A stretch of 64,000 nucleotides of DNA. Source: Rhodoferax sp. GTDB taxonomy: Bacteria > Pseudomonadota > Gammaproteobacteria > Burkholderiales > Burkholderiaceae_C. A program made the translations under genes and the position numbers. This document shows positions 27,715 through 34,916 of this stretch, in pieces. Under the pieces are notes generated by a model. The model was not told the origin of the DNA and ran no database searches. It saw nothing but the letters and a program-made list of their open reading frames with translations. The stretch is taken from the NCBI GenBank assembly GCA_008015235.1, contig SSFF01000004.1, forward strand, positions 248,001-312,000. Reading direction: 5' to 3'. How positions within the stretch are numbered: position 1 is the stretch's first letter; each line of letters opens with the position of its first letter.

Positions 27715-28034
27715 GTCTGAACCTCATTACCGAAATCCAGCCCTTGCATGACCACATCAGTAGCCGGATGCTTGGCCTGCAACGGGCGCAGTGCCTCGTT
27801 GATGAGTTGTGGCAACGCCTCGCGCATCTGCGGAGTCATGGCTGTGTAGTCCATGCAGTGCAGAGTACGTAGAAGGCGGTACGCCTCGGTATTGCGGTTG
27901 GCCCCCAAGACATCAGCAATGTCATTGAGGCGGCAGATGCTGAAATGTCGCTCATTGAGCAGGCAGTTCAGGCTTTGTTCCACTACCAGCCTGCGTGTCT
28001 GTGGAAGGCTTGCCACGCTTGGATACAACTGCAT
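27708..28034 (-). CDS. Hypothetical phage protein
   Basis: A 108-residue protein from MQLYPSVASLPQTRRLVVEQSLNCLLNERHFSICRLNDIADVLG, coupled to the methyltransferase start. An upstream in-frame ATG at 28,070 is also possible. It overlaps the previous gene by about 80 bp in another frame. The content resembles a small helical DNA-binding-type protein, but no family is recognised. Confidence 0.55.
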   Translation of the reverse strand: MQLYPSVASLPQTRRLVVEQSLNCLLNERHFSICRLNDIADVLGANRNTEAYRLLRTLHCMDYTAMTPQMREALPQLINEALRPLQAKHPATDVVMQGLDFGNEVQTC

Positions 28035-28194
28035 CGATCCAGGCGCTGACAAGGTGGGGCCAGAGTTCATTGATGCCGTCGAGTCGCCCGCGCTCGTAGT
28101 CGAGTCTGCGGTCTGCGCGCGCGAGCCAGTGTCCGATGAGGATTCCGAGCGCGGCGCCCGAAGAAAAGAGAGAAAGCGCATCAAATATCTCCAT
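27952..28194 (-). CDS. Small membrane protein
   Basis: An 80-residue protein from MEIFDALSLFSSGAALGILIGHWLARADRRLDYERGRLDGINELW. It has one N-terminal membrane helix (residues 6-24) and a charged tail. It starts inside the end of the preceding small gene, as is usual in this operon. The function is unknown. Confidence 0.6.
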   Translation of the reverse strand: MEIFDALSLFSSGAALGILIGHWLARADRRLDYERGRLDGINELWPHLVSAWIDAVVSKRGKPSTDTQAGSGTKPELPAQ

Positions 28195-28381
28195 GGTGTG
28201 AACTCGGTTTGTCTGCAGCAGGCGCAGGGGGCATGCCCCAGTCGCGCGTCGTGCGGCGGATGATTTCCAGCGCGGCGAGCTGGGCGTTGGTGCAAGGCAC
28301 GCGCAGGCCTGGCTCGTACTTGGCGTGCACGGACACGCCGCCACTGGGCGTGTCTTTGAGGGTGATGGTTACTTCAGCCAT
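28181..28381 (-). CDS. Hypothetical phage protein
   Basis: A 66-residue protein, MAEVTITLKDTPSGGVSVHAKYEPGLRVPCTNAQLAALEIIRRTTRDWG. It has a short beta-rich start followed by a helix. It looks like a widespread small phage early protein, but its function is unknown. It abuts the upstream gene without a gap. Confidence 0.65.
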   Translation of the reverse strand: MAEVTITLKDTPSGGVSVHAKYEPGLRVPCTNAQLAALEIIRRTTRDWGMPPAPAADKPSSHHGDI

Positions 28382-28690
28382 TTAGAGTGGTAGTTCGGGT
28401 TGTTTGATCGGCTCAAAGCCCGCCATGACCATCTGCGTGGCCCAGCCCACCGGGTGGCCATCGGTGCCCAGGCGTACCCGGCGCACAGGTGTCACCACAC
28501 GCTGGTGCACGGCCTTCCACGCTTCGGTGCGTATCAGGGCTGCCTTGCACTCGATGACCTTGCGCAGCGCGGCATGGCGCGGGTGGTTCATGGCGGCCTC
28601 AAAGCTCACGCCAATGGGACGGATGACTAGGTAGGCGTGCATGCGGTGCTGCAGCGTTACCGGTGGAAGGTCTGCATGGGTCTTGGGCAT
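28382..28690 (-). CDS. Hypothetical phage protein
   Basis: A 102-residue basic protein starting MPKTHADLPPVTLQHRMHAYLVIRPIGVSFEAAMNHPRHAALRKVIECKAALIRTEAWKAVHQ. No domain is recognised. It is in tight tandem with its neighbours on the leftward operon. Confidence 0.6.
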   Translation of the reverse strand: MPKTHADLPPVTLQHRMHAYLVIRPIGVSFEAAMNHPRHAALRKVIECKAALIRTEAWKAVHQRVVTPVRRVRLGTDGHPVGWATQMVMAGFEPIKQPELPL

Positions 28691-28699
28691 GGCGTGCTC

Positions 28700-29023
28700 C
28701 TAGATTCCAAAAAGCTTCACGGACAGATAGCCTGCAGTTCCGAGCACAGTGACGATGCTCAGGCCCACACCGAAGCCCACGGCACCCCAGTAGGCAATGC
28801 GCTCGCAGGGTGTCAGGCTCTCCTTGAAGTCATACTCGTCGCCCAGCACGTTGCAGCAGCCAGCATTGCGACTGGCTTGAGCGGCGGAGGCAAGAGCTTT
28901 GGCGGTAGCTGTGTCAGCCTCGCAGGTGCAGCCTGTGCAGGCAGGGTTACGGTTTTGGCAGAGGCCCAGTTCCGTACAGCTGCGCATGGCTGCCGGAGGG
29001 TCTTTGGGTGGTGTCTGTCCCAT
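28700..29023 (-). CDS. Cysteine-rich small membrane protein
   Basis: A 107-residue protein from MGQTPPKDPPAAMRSCTELGLCQNRNPACTGCTCEAD. It has about eight cysteines in the first half and one C-terminal membrane helix (AYWGAVGFGVGLSIVTVLGTAGYL). The start overlaps the stop of a 46-residue gene (ATGA). The track ORF adds 58 spurious N-terminal residues. The function is unknown. Confidence 0.6.
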   Translation of the reverse strand: MGQTPPKDPPAAMRSCTELGLCQNRNPACTGCTCEADTATAKALASAAQASRNAGCCNVLGDEYDFKESLTPCERIAYWGAVGFGVGLSIVTVLGTAGYLSVKLFGI

Positions 29024-29163
29024 CAGCGCACCCCGTACAGAAGAACAATGCACACGATGCAGACCACTGCGCCGGCACGCTGGATGATCTTGTGGCCCAA
29101 GGGTGTCTCGCTGCGCCGGTGCACAGGGTTGCCCAGGCGGTCGAAGGCTTGGCGGTAGGTCAT
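29023..29163 (-). CDS. 46-residue membrane peptide (below the ORF-track threshold)
   Basis: The minus strand reads MTYRQAFDRLGNPVHRRSETPLGHKIIQRAGAVVCIVCIVLLYGVR. It is basic with a C-terminal membrane helix. It overlaps the P-loop ORF stop at one end and the Cys-rich gene start at the other by ATGA junctions, which is the main support that it is translated. Confidence 0.6.
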   Translation of the reverse strand: MTYRQAFDRLGNPVHRRSETPLGHKIIQRAGAVVCIVCIVLLYGVR

Positions 29164-29687
29164 GCTTCCACCTCATCGCACGTAAGGTGCAGCGCACCCA
29201 GGGCCATCGGCTGGAAAGTCAGCCACTCATCAACAACGAAGCGGCAGCCAATGCGCGCAGCCAGGTGATGAGCAAGAGTGCTCTTGCCCATGCCTTGTGG
29301 AAGCGACAGAATGACCGTTTTTTCAGGGGGAACAAGGCCATGGCCAATACCGAATCCGAACTTCGCCAGCTCATCTTGATCTACTGCCTCGACCGCATGC
29401 CGGATGGCAGCTACGTGGCGCTCAACAGGCGCTACAAGCCGGTAGGCTTCAACAACGGCCCCATGGACTTCGTCAAATACGAAGACTTTCCCGTGCGCTT
29501 CAAGTTCAAACGCGCCCTCAGCGCGCGGCAGATCGCAGCCCTGTCCTACAAGGGAGACACCAGCGCCGAGAGCATATACCTGTACGGAGACGGGTGCATC
29601 CCCACCAGTTCCGATGCTGACTGGGCGGCCTACAGCGCCCGGCTGCAGAAGCTTGCGGGCTACAAGGTAGTTCACTGAACTGCTCAT
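29160..29687 (-). pseudogene. P-loop protein gene, apparently disrupted by an opposite-strand gene
   Basis: The C-terminal 58 codons (EKTVILSLPQGMGKSTLAHHLAARIGCRFVVDEWLTFQPMALG) look like a genuine small ATP-binding protein with Walker A LPQGMGKST. The N-terminal 113 codons are antisense to a convincing plus-strand gene (29,340-29,678) and have the V/G/H-rich look of non-coding translation. No ATG, GTG or TTG lies close upstream of the P-loop part. However, the frame is open from 29,687, where ATGA overlaps the upstream stop. The ancestral gene therefore probably began here and was interrupted without breaking frame. Confidence 0.45.
29340..29678 (+). CDS. Hypothetical protein embedded against the early operon (moron-like)
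   Basis: A 112-residue protein from ATG 29,340 with an AGGGGGAA purine-rich stretch upstream: MANTESELRQLILIYCLDRMPDGSYVALNRRYKPVGFNNGPMDFVKYEDFPVRFKFK. Its amino-acid make-up is that of a real folded protein, in contrast to its antisense frame. It ends 9 bp before the ATG of the minus-strand ORF. No family is recognised. Confidence 0.65.
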   Translation: MANTESELRQLILIYCLDRMPDGSYVALNRRYKPVGFNNGPMDFVKYEDFPVRFKFKRALSARQIAALSYKGDTSAESIYLYGDGCIPTSSDADWAAYSARLQKLAGYKVVH

Positions 29688-29980
29688 GCTGCACCGCCCT
29701 TAAACACCGTAGTGCCTTCAAAGCAGAAAAGAATCTGCCCGCTCTTAACAGCCAGAATGAGTTTTTCGTCGGCCAGCTTCTTGAGCTCGTACATACCAGA
29801 CCACAGCGCATCACACTCTTTGGTGAATGGGTTAGCCCTGCGCTTGCGCATCGCCTCCAGCACGGCTGCGTCTTTGCTGTGGCTCAGGTAGCTGTTCACA
29901 AAGGTCAGCTCCGTGAGTTCTTCGCGGGTCAGATCGCGCTTTTGCTCAAACGCTTGGATATAGCCGGGAGTAGTGCTCAT
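29684..29980 (-). CDS. Hypothetical phage protein
   Basis: A 98-residue protein, MSTTPGYIQAFEQKRDLTREELTELTFVNSYLSHSKDAAVLEAMRKRRANPFTKECDALWSGMYELKKLADEKLILAVKSGQILFCFEGTTVF. It is helical and charged. It overlaps the gene before and the ORF after by ATGA junctions. The function is unknown. Confidence 0.65.
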   Translation of the reverse strand: MSTTPGYIQAFEQKRDLTREELTELTFVNSYLSHSKDAAVLEAMRKRRANPFTKECDALWSGMYELKKLADEKLILAVKSGQILFCFEGTTVFKGGAA

Positions 29981-30345
29981 GCTGCCGCTCCTCGTTTTGC
30001 CCCGCTTGCTTTGCGGCGGTTCACCAGCTCTGTGAACTCCGCATGCATGTAGGCGTGGCCATAGGCCGCCATGGGAACCGATTTGTAGACGTCGCCAATA
30101 TGGGCGACAACCGTGGAGGTGGCCTCGGCGTCGGTCTCGGTCAGGTCCCGTGCCTGGGCGATGACGTTGGTCTCTGCCACTACCAGGCAGTCTGCAATCT
30201 GGAACTCGTCCATCGCGGCGCGTACCGCGTCGACAAACTTGGTGACGTTCTCCTGCGCTACTTCACTGGCGACTGGAACGCTGCGCTTGCGGTAAGCGCG
30301 GGGGTCATATAGTTGTGGCACCTTTTTCTCCAACCCGACTTCCAA
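29977..30345 (-). CDS. First gene of the leftward early operon, hypothetical
   Basis: A 122-residue protein beginning MEVGLEKKVPQLYDPRAYRKRSVPVASEVAQENVTKFVDAVRAAMDEFQIADCLVV. It is the first gene behind the strong leftward promoter, about 16 bp downstream of the -10 box. No family is recognised. Its position is comparable to lambda N, but there is no arginine-rich antiterminator signature. Confidence 0.65.
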   Translation of the reverse strand: MEVGLEKKVPQLYDPRAYRKRSVPVASEVAQENVTKFVDAVRAAMDEFQIADCLVVAETNVIAQARDLTETDAEATSTVVAHIGDVYKSVPMAAYGHAYMHAEFTELVNRRKASGAKRGAAA

Positions 30346-30360
30346 ATGCGGGATGAAGAA

Positions 30361-30389
30361 ATATTAGTCGGACTAACATTTAGTGTCAA
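30361..30389 (-). promoter_or_regulatory. Leftward early promoter (PL-like), near-consensus sigma-70
   Basis: On the minus strand TTGACA, a 17-bp spacer and TAATAT. One 13-bp operator covers the -10/spacer and a second touches the -35. The promoter reads into the early operon that ends with int. Confidence 0.85.
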
Positions 30390-30440
30390 GTCAGACTAAT
30401 AATGCGCTTAATTTTTGTATAAATACAACAGTATGACTAA
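30364..30440. promoter_or_regulatory. Left operator cluster (OL-like)
   Basis: Three copies of a 13-bp dyad TTAGTC-N-GACTAA: a perfect site at 30,364-30,376, CAAGTCAGACTAA at 30,387-30,399, and a weaker site ending in GACTAA at 30,435-30,440. The same motif recurs at 34,844-34,906 in front of cro. Confidence 0.8.
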
Positions 30441-30441
30441 T

Positions 30442-30466
30442 AAAAAAGCCACCCGAAGGTGGCTTT
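30442..30466 (-). terminator. Terminator of the repressor-ATPase-protease operon
   Basis: On the minus strand AAAGCCACC, loop TTCG, GGTGGCTTTTTT. It lies 19 bp beyond the subtilase stop and just before the leftward promoter, so it separates the lysogeny transcript from the early operon. Confidence 0.85.
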
Positions 30467-30484
30467 GCTGGAGGGTCGTCACTG

Positions 30485-32791
30485 CTATATCTGCACGGGA
30501 ACCTGCACAGGAAGGTTGGAGCGCACCCAGTTGGTGGCGTTCAGTGCCTGAATGCCTTGTGAGTGGACATTGGGGTCGCCATCCAGTGAACGAAGCGTCA
30601 CGATGATGGCTACGCGCATTGCATCGTCCGGCTTCAGTTCAAAAGCACGTTGCACCATCTTTGCCTGCAGTGCCCAGGCGTCGCCACCCTGTATTCCTTC
30701 GGCAAACACCCTGCGCTGCGTCTTCACGGGGGACCATTTGCCACCATGCTCCACCTGCTGTATTTCGAGCCCGGTAGAACCCTTTTCACCATCCCATGGA
30801 ACGCGGCCGTTAAATCCACCATCTTCCACAAAGCCCCAGTTCAGTTCCAGGTTGGCCCGAATGTATTCGGCTCCATAGTTGCCATTCAGTGGCGGTGCGT
30901 ATGCCGCGGTAATGATCACTTCGCCGCGAAATTTCCCACCAGGAAGCAGTGCCTGGGGTACAGGGTAGGGGGTCTTTCTCCAGCGCATGCGCCCAGGCGT
31001 TAAGTGGGCCTCAAATGCCAGCGTGAAGCTGTCGTCCCGGTCGTACAGCACATCCAGCACATTGGATGGCAGGCCGGACCCGTGGTACTTGCGTTCCACC
31101 GGCGTGAACTCCGGGCTGCTGATCTGTGCCGCGTGGATGAGCAGTGCCTTCACCAGGTGGGGTGAAGGTGGTAGCGCAGCGTTGCCCTGCAGTGCTGCCC
31201 AGGTGTGGGCTGCCATGGCTGATGCCAATGGCGCTGCATAGCTCGTGCCGTAGCCATGGCCTATTTCATTTCCAGCGGTAAGCACTGCGATGCTGGTGTT
31301 ACCGGGTTTCCATGGGGCTTCCGGGTTTCCTGTGTGGTGGACATTTCCACCAAAGTGAACGATGTCCGGTTTGGGTGTAAACACAGGGCCCATGCCTCGT
31401 CTGCTGTAGGGGGCAGGCTCCCAGGCTCTCACTACCGTGTCAGCTGCATCTGCATGCGCCACAGAGCCTACAGTCAGCGCACGCACGGAATCGGCCGGGC
31501 TGGATATACGGTCTTCTCCACCAGCCAGTTCCGTGGGCCATGCCCGGCGAGGGTCTATTAAATGGTTCCCCGCAGCCACCACAAACAGCACCTGGAAGCG
31601 GTCGCTGAGCTCGTCCAATTTTTGGGCAAAGTCGCTGAATATGTGGTCAGAGCACGGTATCACTGAGCCGAGCGACAAATTCCACACTTTGATGTCTGGT
31701 CGGTTGGTGACTGCAGTTTCCAGATCCAGCATGAGGTCGCTGATTTGCGACGTCGAGGATTTCAGCCCAGTAACGTTGTGCACCAGGCAGGAGTAATCAG
31801 GGAAGTTGGGGTTCAGCCGAGAGCCTCCTGCGACAAGAGAGGCCACATTGCTGCCATGCTCGAAGTTCGTGTCCGGCGGCAGCACAAAGACTTCATTGCT
31901 GGTGACCCATCCTTGCAGCGTAGCGTGTCCCGGTGCTACCCCCGTATCAAACACGGCAACAGTGGGCAAGCCCGCTGTGGGAGCAGGGAAGTGCAGTGTT
32001 GGTGGGATGACCATTGCGGGCTGCCCTGTTGCCACCGGGCCTACCAGCTGGTCTGCGCTCAAGGTTCGAACTGCTGGGTGGTCTAGCAGATCATCCAAAC
32101 GCTCGTCACTTACGGCGTCAAGGTTGGGAAGCAGGATGACTTCCGACATCCCCAGTGTGATCGTGCGGGTGTGAATATTGAGCCGCGCCAGTTGCTCGTA
32201 CATGGCCGCGCGGGTAGCAATATCAATCTCCCGGTCGTAAAAGCGATGGGGGCGCAAGATGGCTTGCCCACGTTCACGTAGTGCGAGTGTCCCTTCGGGG
32301 TTCCTGCGGGCTCTACTCCAGGGCTCAATTCGCAGCAGCGTGCTCAAATTTGCCTTCAGCTTTCCATTGGGCCCATCAGCAATCAGGGCCCGTAGCTTGG
32401 TAAGCGCTGCAGCATTGGCACCCACCAGCATCTCGTCGATATTGGCGTGTCCAGCGGGTTGCAGGTTGGCGGCCTGGAGAAGTTTGAGCGGGCGGTGGCT
32501 TTTCGCTATGCCATCTTCGCGCAAGCGCAATACGGTACCAACGGGAAGGTTGGGGTAGCGTTCCAGGGTGGGCCCCAGTATTGCGCTTGTAATGTCCAGT
32601 GTTTCGTTGAGCGCAGTGCAGAATGCCTGGTCTACAGTCACCAGCTCTTTGCTTGGCCCTTGCGATCCGCCGTGCCCCTCGAGGTCATTAGGGCCGTGCG
32701 CAATGACAATAAACGGGTTCTCTGTATTGGGCGAGAGGTTACTTGGGTTGCCGTTTCTTCTTTCCTGGTTCTGCTTTTTCTTGGATGCCAT
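30485..32791 (-). CDS. Subtilisin-like serine protease (S8), IetS-like
   Basis: A 768-residue cytoplasmic protease with no signal peptide. The S8 triad is readable: Asp282 in AVFDTGVAPGH, His312 in NFEHGSNVASLVAG and Ser517 in GHGYGTSYAAPLAS, with oxyanion Asn409 in VVAAGN. The N-terminal 270 residues are an extension of unknown fold. The gene starts inside the 3' end of the AAA ATPase gene (53-bp overlap). An AAA ATPase plus S8 protease pair is the make-up of the IetAS system, reported as anti-phage. Function here is inferred from architecture and position. Confidence 0.85.
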   Translation of the reverse strand: MASKKKQNQERRNGNPSNLSPNTENPFIVIAHGPNDLEGHGGSQGPSKELVTVDQAFCTALNETLDITSAILGPTLERYPNLPVGTVLRLREDGIAKSHRPLKLLQAANLQPAGHANIDEMLVGANAAALTKLRALIADGPNGKLKANLSTLLRIEPWSRARRNPEGTLALRERGQAILRPHRFYDREIDIATRAAMYEQLARLNIHTRTITLGMSEVILLPNLDAVSDERLDDLLDHPAVRTLSADQLVGPVATGQPAMVIPPTLHFPAPTAGLPTVAVFDTGVAPGHATLQGWVTSNEVFVLPPDTNFEHGSNVASLVAGGSRLNPNFPDYSCLVHNVTGLKSSTSQISDLMLDLETAVTNRPDIKVWNLSLGSVIPCSDHIFSDFAQKLDELSDRFQVLFVVAAGNHLIDPRRAWPTELAGGEDRISSPADSVRALTVGSVAHADAADTVVRAWEPAPYSRRGMGPVFTPKPDIVHFGGNVHHTGNPEAPWKPGNTSIAVLTAGNEIGHGYGTSYAAPLASAMAAHTWAALQGNAALPPSPHLVKALLIHAAQISSPEFTPVERKYHGSGLPSNVLDVLYDRDDSFTLAFEAHLTPGRMRWRKTPYPVPQALLPGGKFRGEVIITAAYAPPLNGNYGAEYIRANLELNWGFVEDGGFNGRVPWDGEKGSTGLEIQQVEHGGKWSPVKTQRRVFAEGIQGGDAWALQAKMVQRAFELKPDDAMRVAIIVTLRSLDGDPNVHSQGIQALNATNWVRSNLPVQVPVQI

Positions 32792-33938
32792 CCCTGCTTC
32801 CTTTGTCTTCGTTTAAAAGGTTCTGTACCTGCCGTAATGGCAGATCGTACAAGGCTGCAAGCGCACGAAAAGTGAAGTGCGACTGCGCCCATGCTCTGAG
32901 CCAACGAATTTCTTGTTCTGTAGTGGTTAACCGCTCGCCCTTTGCCAGTGCCAAGGTCAACCCCAGTCTGCGCAGCAAGACAAGTTTTTGAGCCCGTGCC
33001 TGCCCTGCAAGCACAGCGGAACGCTTGGCGTCCAGACTCACGTGTTCAATGGTTGCGCCTGTCGCACCCTCTGAGAGGCTGGCCAGTTCTTTCCAGTCCA
33101 ATTCATCGGGGGCATAGCTGCCAAGTAACTTGCGCCACAGCCCCTCGCGCAGCGCAGTATCTGGTATGGGCATGGGTATGTGGAAAGGAAACCGCCGGTC
33201 AATGGCCGGATCCAGCAATTGCTCATGGTTCGTAGAGGCTACCAGCACGGTGCTGTCTGGCAGGGCATCCATGTTTTGCAGCAGGGCTATCACCACGCGC
33301 TGCAGTTCACCGATGTCGCGCTCATTCCCACGTGCGCCGGCAAGTGCGTCAAATTCGTCCAGGAACAGCACACAGGGCAGTTGCTGCGCGTAGTCGAATA
33401 CTCGGCGCAGGTTTCGGCTGGTCTGGCCTAGGAGGCTGCTCACCAGCGTATCGCATCGCACGGTCAGCAGCGGAAGCTTCAGGCGGGCGGCTATCCAGCG
33501 TGCAGTTTGCGTTTTCCCGGTTCCCGGCGGGCCATATATCAAAACCCTGTTGGGCATGGCCGCGCCAGCACGTTGCAGGGCATCGTGGTGCTCAACGCAT
33601 TGGATGAACTCGAGTAGCCGATTTTGTATGGCGTCCGGCAGCAGCACTTCGCTGGTTTCCAGCGTGGGCTGGCTGTAGTCCACGGTATTGAGGCGGCTGT
33701 CGTTGTCAGTTGGCATCTGCCCCAGCATGTGGCCATGCCCGGCACCTTGGGCGCTGGCCACAGCCATGGGGGCACGTGCCAAGCGCTCACGGATCATGCG
33801 TGCCTGCTGTTTCTCGCCATCGCTTTCCAGCTTGTCCGCCAGCAGGCCGGCGTAGCTGGTGGCCATGCTGGCATTCGCCTTGAGAGCGCCGTCCAGAATC
33901 TTCAGGACTTCGGAGAGGTGTTGCACGTGTTGATACAA
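32739..33938 (-). CDS. AAA ATPase, IetA-like partner of the subtilase
   Basis: A 399-residue AAA protein: Walker A IYGPPGTGKTQTARW (residues 136-143), Walker B CVLFLDEFDALAG (Asp194/Glu195), sensor 1 VLVASTNHE and arginine-finger-like IDRRFPFHIP. The N-terminal 100 residues are helical, and the C-terminus has a helix-turn-helix-like end (FTFRALAALYDLPLRQVQNLL). The track start is a TTG (33,936-33,938) lying in the GTATC array. An ATG 24 codons downstream is an alternative. It is likely to sense or remodel a target for the adjoining protease. Confidence 0.85.
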   Translation of the reverse strand: MYQHVQHLSEVLKILDGALKANASMATSYAGLLADKLESDGEKQQARMIRERLARAPMAVASAQGAGHGHMLGQMPTDNDSRLNTVDYSQPTLETSEVLLPDAIQNRLLEFIQCVEHHDALQRAGAAMPNRVLIYGPPGTGKTQTARWIAARLKLPLLTVRCDTLVSSLLGQTSRNLRRVFDYAQQLPCVLFLDEFDALAGARGNERDIGELQRVVIALLQNMDALPDSTVLVASTNHEQLLDPAIDRRFPFHIPMPIPDTALREGLWRKLLGSYAPDELDWKELASLSEGATGATIEHVSLDAKRSAVLAGQARAQKLVLLRRLGLTLALAKGERLTTTEQEIRWLRAWAQSHFTFRALAALYDLPLRQVQNLLNEDKGSRDGIQEKAEPGKKKRQPK

Positions 33939-34000
33939 AAAATTGGGGTTTTGTATCAGTTTACCCCATTCCTGTATCGAAAAACTGCTGTTTTGTATCG
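33931..34000. promoter_or_regulatory. Four-site GTATC array, 21-bp phased, before the ATPase gene
   Basis: GTATC occurs at 33,953, 33,974 and 33,995, each in a TTTTGTATC or CCTGTATC context, and inverted (GATAC) at 33,932. All four are spaced exactly 21 bp. The last two form a perfect TGATACAAAA/TTTTGTATCA inverted repeat. The array fills the 63-bp gap between the repressor stop and the ATPase start. Confidence 0.75.
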
Positions 34001-34001
34001 C

Positions 34002-34829
34002 TTATTGGCTTGCTTGTCTCACTGCGTCAAGTAACTGCCCCATGGTCTCAGGAGCATCTGGCAGGTCATATAGCTGGGTTTCACCACCTGGCATGTCGGC
34101 TACACGCATGAGGGTGAATCCGTCCAGAAGTTTCCCGCCCACGAGTTGGCGGTAGCTGGCTTGCAGTTTAGCCTCGGCCGGACTGGGCTGGCTTACAGCG
34201 TCGGAATTCTCCAGTAGTCCGATGTGGAATAGGGCGATGTTGCTTGTCATGGGCTGCCCCTGGTCGTCATGCTTTGTCAGCCAGCATTCACCCGCCAAAA
34301 AGGCCGGCTTGTAGAACCTGTCCAGGTCCGTTTTGAAGGTCTTGCACTCGATCAGTACTTTGGGTGCGCCGTCAGCGCCTAGAACCGCTATGTCCGCGAT
34401 GTGCTTGTTTTCAAGGCGATATTCCTCGCGCACTTGGCACTGCGGGCCGGCAATGTTTTTGATGGTCTCCACCATGACCCGCTTCAGTGCGGGCCGCATT
34501 CGCAGGTTTTCAACAGCAGCAGTTTGCGGGGAGACAACAAATACAGGGGCGTTTTGCTTCACCGACTTGGACAGCTCTTCGATCTCAGATGCGAGCCGCT
34601 GGCTAAAGTCGCCGACTGAAATGCCAATTAGCGTTGCAATTTTTGACGCGAAATCGCGGTTGATGGCCATTCGACCACCAATTCGTTGGGACAGGGCGCT
34701 TTGGCTGTATCCAAGTTTGAACGCAGCTTCTTCCTGCCTGATCCCCGTCTTTTCCTGCCAAGCATGAAACAGCGGTCGTAGTCGATCGGCATCAGCTTTT
34801 TGCTCTGGGGTGATTGGTCTTGTGGGCAT
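34002..34829 (-). CDS. Phage repressor: HTH fused to a PD-(D/E)XK-like domain
   Basis: A 275-residue protein at the CI position, divergent from cro. Residues 15-75 form an XRE-type helix-turn-helix (GIRQEEAAFKLGYSQSALSQRIGGRMAINRDFASKIATLIGIS). Residues about 110-170 show a nuclease-like signature (EEYRLENKHIADIAVLG...KVLIECKTFKTDLDRF), with Asp146 and Glu161-x-Lys163 as in PD-(D/E)XK folds. No S24 peptidase domain or cleavage site is present. It probably holds lysogeny by binding the 13-bp operators. Whether the nuclease-like domain is active cannot be told. Confidence 0.75.
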   Translation of the reverse strand: MPTRPITPEQKADADRLRPLFHAWQEKTGIRQEEAAFKLGYSQSALSQRIGGRMAINRDFASKIATLIGISVGDFSQRLASEIEELSKSVKQNAPVFVVSPQTAAVENLRMRPALKRVMVETIKNIAGPQCQVREEYRLENKHIADIAVLGADGAPKVLIECKTFKTDLDRFYKPAFLAGECWLTKHDDQGQPMTSNIALFHIGLLENSDAVSQPSPAEAKLQASYRQLVGGKLLDGFTLMRVADMPGGETQLYDLPDAPETMGQLLDAVRQASQ

Positions 34830-34843
34830 ATCGCAGAACCGTA

Positions 34844-34906
34844 TTAGTCACGGGGGCTTGTGGCAATTAGTCGGACTGTCATATACTTAGATTTAAGTCG
34901 GACTAA
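34844..34906. promoter_or_regulatory. Right operator cluster (OR-like)
   Basis: Three sites related to TTAGTC-N-GACTAA: half-site TTAGTC at 34,844-34,849, TTAGTCGGACTGT at 34,867-34,879 and TAAGTCGGACTAA at 34,894-34,906 (centres 23 and 27 bp apart). They fill the repressor-cro gap. Confidence 0.8.
34858..34887 (+). promoter_or_regulatory. Candidate rightward early promoter (PR-like)
   Basis: TTGTGG, an 18-bp spacer and TATACT on the plus strand, with the middle operator inside the spacer, so that repressor binding would block it. The -10 is good and the -35 moderate. Confidence 0.55.
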
Positions 34907-34916
34907 TATTTGCATC

